A stretch of DNA of 64,000 bases from Bryobacterales bacterium (GTDB lineage Bacteria; Acidobacteriota; Terriglobia; Bryobacterales; Bryobacteraceae): the NCBI GenBank assembly GCA_020847045.1, contig JADLCT010000059.1:124001-188000 (forward strand). Direction: 5' to 3'. Each line of letters opens with the position of its first letter. The first letter of the stretch is position 1. The position numbers were made by a program, and so were the translations under genes. The notes beneath the pieces are model-generated. The model did not search any database. It was not told the origin of the DNA and saw only the letters and a program-made list of their open reading frames with translations. Shown in pieces: positions 59,133 to 64,000 of this stretch.

Positions 59133-60028
59133 GATTCCTCCAGAGGCATGGCGAGCAGGCCTGAAGTCCGCGCCACGAGTGATTCGATATAGACAGAAGC
59201 TTCGCCGCCCAGCAGGAGCGCCGCACCATAGGCAGGGTCCTCCCAGGATGGCTCGATCACCAAGCCTTCGGAAAGGGAGATACGGCGCGGATCGGTGGCC
59301 CACCCCGGCGTGGCCCCGGCGTGGTTGCAGAAGGTGCGCACGCGGGCCTCGATTACGACCGGACCTGACTGCGCCGCGCCGCGCGCGCGCGCCAGCGTCT
59401 GCCCGTATACCGCCGGGTCATTACCGCTCAGTGGCAGAAACGGGATGTCCAGCGAAGCCGCCAGCGCCGCGGTGCCGACCGGAGAGCGGCGCTCGGCGAT
59501 CCGCGAGGCAAGCGAGTGATCATTGTTCTCTATGAGCACGGCCAGCGGCAGTTGGTGGGAACGGGCAAAGAGCAGCGTCTCGTAAAACACCCCCTCTTCC
59601 ATCGCCCCATCGCCGGTCAGCGCGAATACCACCGCGCCCGTGCCCCGCAGCTTGTGCGCGAACGCAAGACCGCCAGCCACCGGCAGGTTGTTGCCCAAAA
59701 TCGAGGAGGCATACACGATGCCGCGTGAAGGCTGCGTGAGATTCATGGAGCCCAACCGGCCGCCGCATGCCCCCGCCGGATCCAGCAGGTACTCCCTGTA
59801 CACCGGTTCAAACGCACGCGCACGAGCAAACTGATAGGCCATGTTACGGTGCGTCAGGGCGAGTTGGTCGGCAGGCGCCAGCACCTCGCTCAGGGCCACG
59901 GCTAGTGATTCGTGGCCGAAGGCGGCATGTATGGGAATGCGGAAGCGGCCGCGCTTCATCTCCTCGTTGATCAGATGCTGCCAGAGCCGCAACTCCAGCA
60001 CCCGGCGGGCCAGTTCGCGCGGGTTCAT
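59117..60028 (-). CDS. Pyruvate-dehydrogenase E1 alpha-like, thiamine-diphosphate-dependent subunit
   Basis: 303 aa. The ThDP-binding motif is ALTGDGAMEEGVFYETL with GDG at about residue 138 and the closing NN in AVLIENNDHSLA. The upstream block IPIHAAFGHESLAVALSEVL and RGIVYASSILGNNLPVAGGL match the E1 alpha family. The usual GGSMH is GRLGSMNL, so the His is an Asn, and the regulatory HxHS loop is CNHAGATPG. Its start overlaps the epimerase stop and its 3' end overlaps the beta gene by 16 bases, so the two subunits are made in step. The product is discussed with the beta subunit. Confidence 0.85.
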   Translation of the reverse strand: MNPRELARRVLELRLWQHLINEEMKRGRFRIPIHAAFGHESLAVALSEVLAPADQLALTHRNMAYQFARARAFEPVYREYLLDPAGACGGRLGSMNLTQPSRGIVYASSILGNNLPVAGGLAFAHKLRGTGAVVFALTGDGAMEEGVFYETLLFARSHQLPLAVLIENNDHSLASRIAERRSPVGTAALAASLDIPFLPLSGNDPAVYGQTLARARGAAQSGPVVIEARVRTFCNHAGATPGWATDPRRISLSEGLVIEPSWEDPAYGAALLLGGEASVYIESLVARTSGLLAMPLEESCLSR

Positions 60029-60909
60029 ATGGCCACCGCCTGCCGCAGTGTGGCCAGTCCGCGGGGCAGGTCAACTTCCGGTTTCCAGTCCAGTTCGGCG
60101 CGCGCCTTGGCGTTGTCGGGATTCCGCACGCTCACGGCCTGCGGCTGGCCCTCGATCACTCGTGGCCTCCTCCCGCAGAGCCGCATGCTTTCCTCAATCA
60201 CTTCTCCCAGCGTGATCAGCCGGCCGCCGGAGAGGTTGAACACGGCAAAGCCTGTTTTCTCCAGCGCCGCCGCCGCAACAATGCCCGAGCATATGTCCTC
60301 GACATGGATGAAACGGCGCGCCGTCGAGAGCGATCCTTTCACCTCCACCACATCCTTGTGCAGCACCGCGTCATGCAGCATCTCCACGGCCGACCAGTTG
60401 GCCGGCCGGGGGCCGTACACGATGCCGAACCGGAGCACGGTGACCGCAGAAAAATCCCCGCGCCTTGCCGCGCCGGCCAGCAGGCGCTCGCCGGCAAGCT
60501 TGGTGAGGGCGTATTCACTCACCAGCCGCGTTGCATCCAGCGGCGCGTCCTCGCGCTGCACCTCGCTGTTGGCCACCTCGCCATACACCCACTCGCTTGA
60601 CGCAAAGAGGAACCTCCGCACTCCACGACGGCGAGCGGCGTCGAGCAGGTTGAGAGTGCCACCGACATTCACATCGAAGGCTTCGCGCGGATTTTGCCGG
60701 CAATCGCTGTCGCGCGAGACGGCCGCCAAGTGGATGAGCGTTCCTCCCTCGGGCAACAGATCCGCCACGGCCGAATCGCGGATGTCGGCGCGCTGAGTGC
60801 GCTTGTGACGCGCCGTCGTGTCGATGCCCGTCCAGGCCTCGCCACGGGCATCCAGTACGGCGGCAAGGCGGCTCCCAATGAAACTCTCGGAACCAGTGAT
60901 GGTGATCAT
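60025..60909 (-). CDS. NAD-dependent epimerase/dehydratase (sugar nucleotide)
   Basis: 294 aa extended SDR. Cofactor loop TITGSESFIGSRLAAVL (G-x-x-x-F-I-G), LIHLAAVSRDSD, DVNVGGTLNLLDAARRRGVR, catalytic YxxxK in SEYALTKLAGERLL, and LRFGIVYGP. Active Ser/Thr is in FASSEWVYGE. Typical of GalE/RmlB-like sugar-nucleotide enzymes; epimerase, dehydratase or reductase cannot be told apart by motif. Overlaps its upstream neighbour by 4 bases and the E1-alpha-like gene by 4, so it is part of one operon for an unusual sugar. Confidence 0.9.
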   Translation of the reverse strand: MITITGSESFIGSRLAAVLDARGEAWTGIDTTARHKRTQRADIRDSAVADLLPEGGTLIHLAAVSRDSDCRQNPREAFDVNVGGTLNLLDAARRRGVRRFLFASSEWVYGEVANSEVQREDAPLDATRLVSEYALTKLAGERLLAGAARRGDFSAVTVLRFGIVYGPRPANWSAVEMLHDAVLHKDVVEVKGSLSTARRFIHVEDICSGIVAAAALEKTGFAVFNLSGGRLITLGEVIEESMRLCGRRPRVIEGQPQAVSVRNPDNAKARAELDWKPEVDLPRGLATLRQAVAI

Positions 60910-61724
60910 CGATTGGCAACCTCCCCGGGGTACGGCTGGTGCTCAGCCATCAGCGGCGCGCTCCATTCGTCCCGGCGCTTCTTTCGGAGAAACCCATGCG
61001 GACAGCAGGTGACATGCAGGCGCGTGTAGTGCGGGTCGTCTTCATACTCCGGATGAGCGGCAAGAAACCGCTCGATCGCTTCCAGCGGATGGCTCAGCCG
61101 CCATTCCTTTTGACCGCGCGGGATGTCCCACACGTCGGCCTGCGCCCCGTCCATTACAACCAGATAACTGCCCGGCGTGACCAGTTGTTCATACAGCCGC
61201 AGTTCGGCCAGCACATGTTCGGTGTTGTGGTTGGAATCCAGCGTCACCAGCACGCAGCCCGAGCCGGCCACGCGGCGGCGCACACCCTCAAAGGTCTCGG
61301 CAGCCGTCGAGCTTCCCTCCAACAACTCGATGCGGTGAGCCAGAGGATGCGCCTCGATCGTGGCCCGATTGTGCTTGCGGATGTCCACATCGATGCCGAG
61401 GACGCGGCCCTTGCCTGCCAATTCACACAATGACGCGTAGAGAATCGCCGAGCCGCCATGAGCCACGCCGCACTCCACAATCCAGTCCGGCCGCAGCCGC
61501 CACAACAGCTCCTGCATGAGCACGATGTCGCTGGGGAACTGAATGACCGGCACGCCCAGCCAAGTCGGTTCGTACATTAACCTGTACTGGGCGCCCAGTT
61601 TTACCCACATGCTCGCCACGGCGCGCATGCCTTCGGGCGAGTAGAGATCAACTGTGCGGTGCGAGCCCGCGGTCTCAATAGTGAGACGAGTGGATGCGTC
61701 GGTGGTTAGAGTACGGTCATACAT
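60906..61724 (-). CDS. CmcI/rhamnosyl O-methyltransferase family protein
   Basis: 272 aa. The SAM-binding region reads WIVECGVAHGGSAILYASL and GRVLGIDVDIRKHNRATIEA; the core continues ELLEGSSTAAETFEGV, VLVTLDSNHNTEHVLAEL and GSYLVVMDGAQADVWDI with the metal-binding Asp residues. This is the family of cephalosporin hydroxylase CmcI and rhamnosyl O-methyltransferases, which methylate sugar or antibiotic hydroxyls. In this operon it probably O-methylates the surface sugar. Thirty-three bases follow the C-methyltransferase stop, the only real gap inside the operon. Confidence 0.87.
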   Translation of the reverse strand: MYDRTLTTDASTRLTIETAGSHRTVDLYSPEGMRAVASMWVKLGAQYRLMYEPTWLGVPVIQFPSDIVLMQELLWRLRPDWIVECGVAHGGSAILYASLCELAGKGRVLGIDVDIRKHNRATIEAHPLAHRIELLEGSSTAAETFEGVRRRVAGSGCVLVTLDSNHNTEHVLAELRLYEQLVTPGSYLVVMDGAQADVWDIPRGQKEWRLSHPLEAIERFLAAHPEYEDDPHYTRLHVTCCPHGFLRKKRRDEWSAPLMAEHQPYPGEVANR

Positions 61725-61757
61725 AAGGGAGACCTCCGGTTATTGGAGGGCGCCAGG

Positions 61758-63026
61758 TCATATCGGACGCACCTCGGGTACGGGAATCAGGAAACGGCCG
61801 CCACGAGCGCGGTAGCCGGCCAACTGAAGCTGAATCTCATCGGCAAAATTCCAAGCCAGCAAGAGGAGAGTGTCGGGTTGGTCGGAGTGGATGCGCTCAG
61901 GAGCCACGATCGGGATGTGCGTGCCCGGAGTGAGGCGTCCCTGCTTGAGCTCGTTGCGGTCGGCGATCCACATCAGATCCGAGGGGCCCAGTCCGCACCA
62001 GGCGGCCAGTGTCGAGGCTTTGGCCGGAGCTCCGTATCCGGCCACGCGTTTGCCCTCCGCACGGAGGCCGTCCAGAGCGGTGCGTAGATCGCGACGAATG
62101 GAACACGCGCGGCGGGCTAGCTCGTCATACACACTGCGCTCATGCAGGCCAGCCGCGCGCTCTGCCTCCAACTGCGCGGCCACGCGCGGGCCCGGCCTGC
62201 GGGCCCCGCTGTGCTGTACCCACACCCGCAACTGGCCGTGGTGGATGGGCAGGCGTTCGCAGTCGAAGATCTCCAGGCCGTGTGCGGCAAACAACTCCAT
62301 CATCGGCCCGAGTCTCCAAAAGTGGCAGTGTTCGTGATAGATCGTGTCAAAGGCGCACTGCTCGATCAGGTCCAGCAGATAATGCGCTTCGATCACAAAC
62401 ACACCGCCGGTCGCAAGCAACAGGGCAACTCCTTCCAGGTAGGAGTGCAGATCCGGGATGTGGGGGAAGGAGTTGGTGGCCGTGATGACTCGCACCGGGC
62501 CGTGGCGCTCCAGCAGGCGCCTTGCCGTGTCGCGGTGGAAGTAATCCACCTCGACGTCGATGCCCTTGGCGCGTGACCGTGGAGCGAGGTTTTCGGCGGG
62601 GTCGACTCCACGGGCGCGGAAACCATGGCCCCGCATAAAAGTGGCGAGAGTGCCGTCGTTGCACCCAATGTCAAGAGAAGCGGCTCCCATGTGGGCCGGC
62701 ACACGCGCGGCGATAGCCGCCGCAAGAGAACCCAGGTGCGCCGTGAGGGTCGAGGAGGCCGAACTGACGTAGAGATAGTGTCCGTAGAGCAGTTCAGGTG
62801 GAACACGGTCAGCCAACTGCACGTGGGTACAGTGCGGGCAGCGCGCCAGCCGCAGCGGAAAGAGCGGCTCGCGATCACGATCGGCGGCCATGGGCAGGTT
62901 GTTGGCGAGGCCGGTCAGCCCGAGATCAAGAACCACTTCAAGGTCTACTCGCCCGCACAGCAGGCAACTGCCGCTCGACAGCAGTTCCACGGGCGAGGGG
63001 GTGATCGTATCGAGGGGGGGGGTCAT
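61758..63026 (-). CDS. Sugar C-methyltransferase (TylC3/NovU-like, three-domain)
   Basis: 422 aa. An N-terminal zinc-binding domain (CLLCGRVDLEVVLDLGLTGL; CPHCTHVQL), a central SAM domain (AASLDIGCNDGTLATFMRGH; GVDPAENLAPRSRAKGIDV), the His-rich YHEHCHFWRL catalytic segment and a C-terminal domain with VAGYGAPAKASTLAAWCGLG. This is the layout of C-methyltransferases acting on keto-sugar nucleotides to give branched sugars. The ATG at 63026 follows AGGAG and overlaps the epimerase stop (ATGA). Codons 2-5 contain an uninterrupted run of nine C, see the findings. Length is normal. Confidence 0.9.
   Translation of the reverse strand: MTPPLDTITPSPVELLSSGSCLLCGRVDLEVVLDLGLTGLANNLPMAADRDREPLFPLRLARCPHCTHVQLADRVPPELLYGHYLYVSSASSTLTAHLGSLAAAIAARVPAHMGAASLDIGCNDGTLATFMRGHGFRARGVDPAENLAPRSRAKGIDVEVDYFHRDTARRLLERHGPVRVITATNSFPHIPDLHSYLEGVALLLATGGVFVIEAHYLLDLIEQCAFDTIYHEHCHFWRLGPMMELFAAHGLEIFDCERLPIHHGQLRVWVQHSGARRPGPRVAAQLEAERAAGLHERSVYDELARRACSIRRDLRTALDGLRAEGKRVAGYGAPAKASTLAAWCGLGPSDLMWIADRNELKQGRLTPGTHIPIVAPERIHSDQPDTLLLLAWNFADEIQLQLAGYRARGGRFLIPVPEVRPI
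63014..63022 (-). repeat. Homopolymer C9 tract at codons 2-5 of the C-methyltransferase gene
   Basis: Plus-strand G9, so the coding strand reads ATGACCCCCCCCCTC. It is the longest mononucleotide run I noticed in the window, and it sits immediately after the start codon. Gain or loss of one base would put the gene out of frame at codon 3-6. Confidence 0.9.
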
Positions 63027-63937
63027 GAGGACTGCTCCTTCCACCAGGCTATGGCCTGCTTTATTCCAGTGTTCAGATCCAGACGTGGTATCCAGCCCAG
63101 CCACTCGCGGGCCCTGCGGTTCATTCCCGAGCTGCGGGCGAGGGTCTCGCCTCCGGGCGGCGCCGGGCCGGACTCCTCCCATCGAGGCTCAACCCCGGCG
63201 CAGTCAAAAATAAGGGCGGCTAAGCTGGCCACGTTCGTTGTACGGCCCGAAGAGAGGTTGATGATGGCCAGGTTCGGCAGCGGGACCCAGGCCGCTCGCG
63301 CCATAGCATCCACGGCGTCGGCGACAGCAAGAAAGTCGCGTTCCTCGTTCGGGGACTGCAACGTGAGCGAGACTCGCCGCAGTGCGGCACGGATGGCCGA
63401 AGGCACCAGCCGGGTGGGGGCCTCAAACGGACCGTAAGGAGTGAATAGCCGCAGCCAGACGCATTCGATTCCCAGTTGCTCAGCACGTTGGACGGCCATA
63501 TGGCAGGCCTTCACCTTGGCCCTACCCAGGGCGGTTTCCGGCCGGCACGGGGAATCTTCTTCAAAGCCGGCGCCAGATCCGTACTCAGCTGCGGAACCGG
63601 TGGTGATGAGCCGTCGAGGACGCCACTGGTCACAAGCGTCCAGCACGCCGCTCATGCCCTGCGTGATGGCTTGCTCATGATCCTCCGGTGAGGCCTCCCT
63701 GTTCCAGGTGGTCGAGGCGAGATGGTAGATCGTCTCTGGCTGGAATCGGGCGAGTATTGCTCCTAAAGCGGCTGAATCTCTGACATCAGCCGCGGCCAGG
63801 GCTGTTTTGAGGCCGGACAACCGATCCTCGGAGCCGCCCGGACGTAGGATGGCGCACACCTCGTGGCCTTCCCGAAGCAGACCACGCACCAGATTGGCGC
63901 CAATGAATCCTCCCGCTCCTGTTACGGCAATCCGCAC
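63023..63937 (-). CDS. NAD-dependent epimerase/dehydratase (sugar nucleotide)
   Basis: 304 aa extended SDR. MRIAVTGAGGFIGANLVRGL gives the cofactor loop, TIYHLASTTWNREASPEDH the next conserved block, LITTGSAAEYG the active Ser region and ALGRAKVKACHMAVQRAEQL the lysine region; the usual YxxxK Tyr position is occupied by Gly-Arg-Ala (ALGRAK), so the Tyr appears to be missing. LRLFTPYGPFEAPTRLVPSA and RDFLAVADAVDAM match sugar epimerases. It is near the 5' end of the visible operon and overlaps the C-methyltransferase gene by 4 bases. Confidence 0.85.
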   Translation of the reverse strand: MRIAVTGAGGFIGANLVRGLLREGHEVCAILRPGGSEDRLSGLKTALAAADVRDSAALGAILARFQPETIYHLASTTWNREASPEDHEQAITQGMSGVLDACDQWRPRRLITTGSAAEYGSGAGFEEDSPCRPETALGRAKVKACHMAVQRAEQLGIECVWLRLFTPYGPFEAPTRLVPSAIRAALRRVSLTLQSPNEERDFLAVADAVDAMARAAWVPLPNLAIINLSSGRTTNVASLAALIFDCAGVEPRWEESGPAPPGGETLARSSGMNRRAREWLGWIPRLDLNTGIKQAIAWWKEQSS

Positions 63938-63940
63938 TGG

Positions 63941-64000
63941 TTACTCCACATGAGGCATCAACACGCGCGAACCCTGGGGCTCGCCCCGGATGCTCAGCTC
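63941..64000 (-). CDS. 3' end of a gene entering from the right (partial)
   Basis: Nineteen codons of an open frame on the minus strand end in TAA at 63941, three bases before the epimerase start, in the operon spacing seen throughout this cluster. The visible C-terminus (LSIRGEPQGSRVLMPHVE) is too short to identify. Confidence 0.45.
   Translation of the reverse strand, partial: ELSIRGEPQGSRVLMPHVE

Noticed and set aside
1..64000. CRISPR array or prophage
   Set aside because: No regularly spaced repeat series and no phage structural, integrase or terminase genes in any frame.

Overview
The window is high-GC bacterial chromosome, most likely from an acidobacterium of the Solibacter/Bryobacter type (Acidobacteriota, Bryobacterales). 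This placement is inferred from family content, not from a marker gene. The clues are a very large TonB-dependent receptor with an N-terminal carboxypeptidase-regulatory-like domain, an acidobacterial/planctomycete-type ECF sigma factor coupled to a Ser/Thr kinase with TPR repeats, a GH106-type glycosidase, and many secreted Gfo/Idh/MocA, DUF1080 and SGNH proteins. No IS element, phage, CRISPR array or rRNA is visible. One tRNA (Lys, UUU) is present.

Layout. 1-7.5 kb: exopolysaccharide or O-antigen genes (two GT4, a GT2, a formyltransferase, a polysaccharide deacetylase, an O-antigen ligase, a methyltransferase). 7.5-19.1 kb: a carbohydrate locus, probably for rhamnosides, with a chimeric IclR-HTH/sugar-binding regulator, an esterase, a TonB receptor, an MFS permease, an AraA/FucI-like isomerase and a GH106-type glycosidase. 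19.2-22.7 kb: late cobamide genes (cbiZ, cbiB, cobQ). 22.7-28.5 kb: an NtrB/NtrC-like two-component system among small stress-type genes (universal stress protein, two Rnk/GreA-C-like proteins, a zinc-ribbon protein, a DUF302 protein), with four sigma-54-like -24/-12 sequences in front of them. 29.2-34.1 kb: a metal-linked locus (di-heme peroxidase, XRE-PBP regulator, molybdopterin-domain protein, divergent TonB receptor) with a promoter and an inverted repeat over the receptor start. 34.1-38.9 kb: Ser/Thr kinase-TPR, ECF sigma factor and a secreted protein with an internal duplication. 38.9-51.8 kb: mostly housekeeping and single genes (MocA oxidoreductase, DUF1080, SGNH hydrolase, YidD, HpcH/HpaI aldolase, TyrRS, GNAT, a degenerate dihydropteroate-synthase-like protein with an Arg/Gly/Pro-rich tail, tRNA-Lys, SDR, Fpg, HrpB). 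51.8-54.2 kb: a 5'-truncated TonB receptor. 54.3-56.0 kb: fliD and a fliT-like gene. 56.2-64.0 kb: a tightly overlapping minus-strand operon for sugar modification.

The most interesting system is that last operon. It joins a pyruvate-dehydrogenase-E1-like alpha/beta pair, without E2 or E3, to two sugar epimerases, a sugar C-methyltransferase, a CmcI/rhamnosyl-type O-methyltransferase and a TPR-glycosyltransferase, next to the flagellar cap gene. E1-like pairs of this kind are known from two-carbon-branched octose pathways of polyketide antibiotics, so this may be a branched-sugar pathway for a flagellar or surface glycan. Its C-methyltransferase gene begins with a C9 homopolymer that could make expression phase-variable. 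Second is the predicted sigma-54 stress regulon. Third is the DHPS-fold protein that has lost its catalytic motifs and gained an RNA-helicase-like tail.
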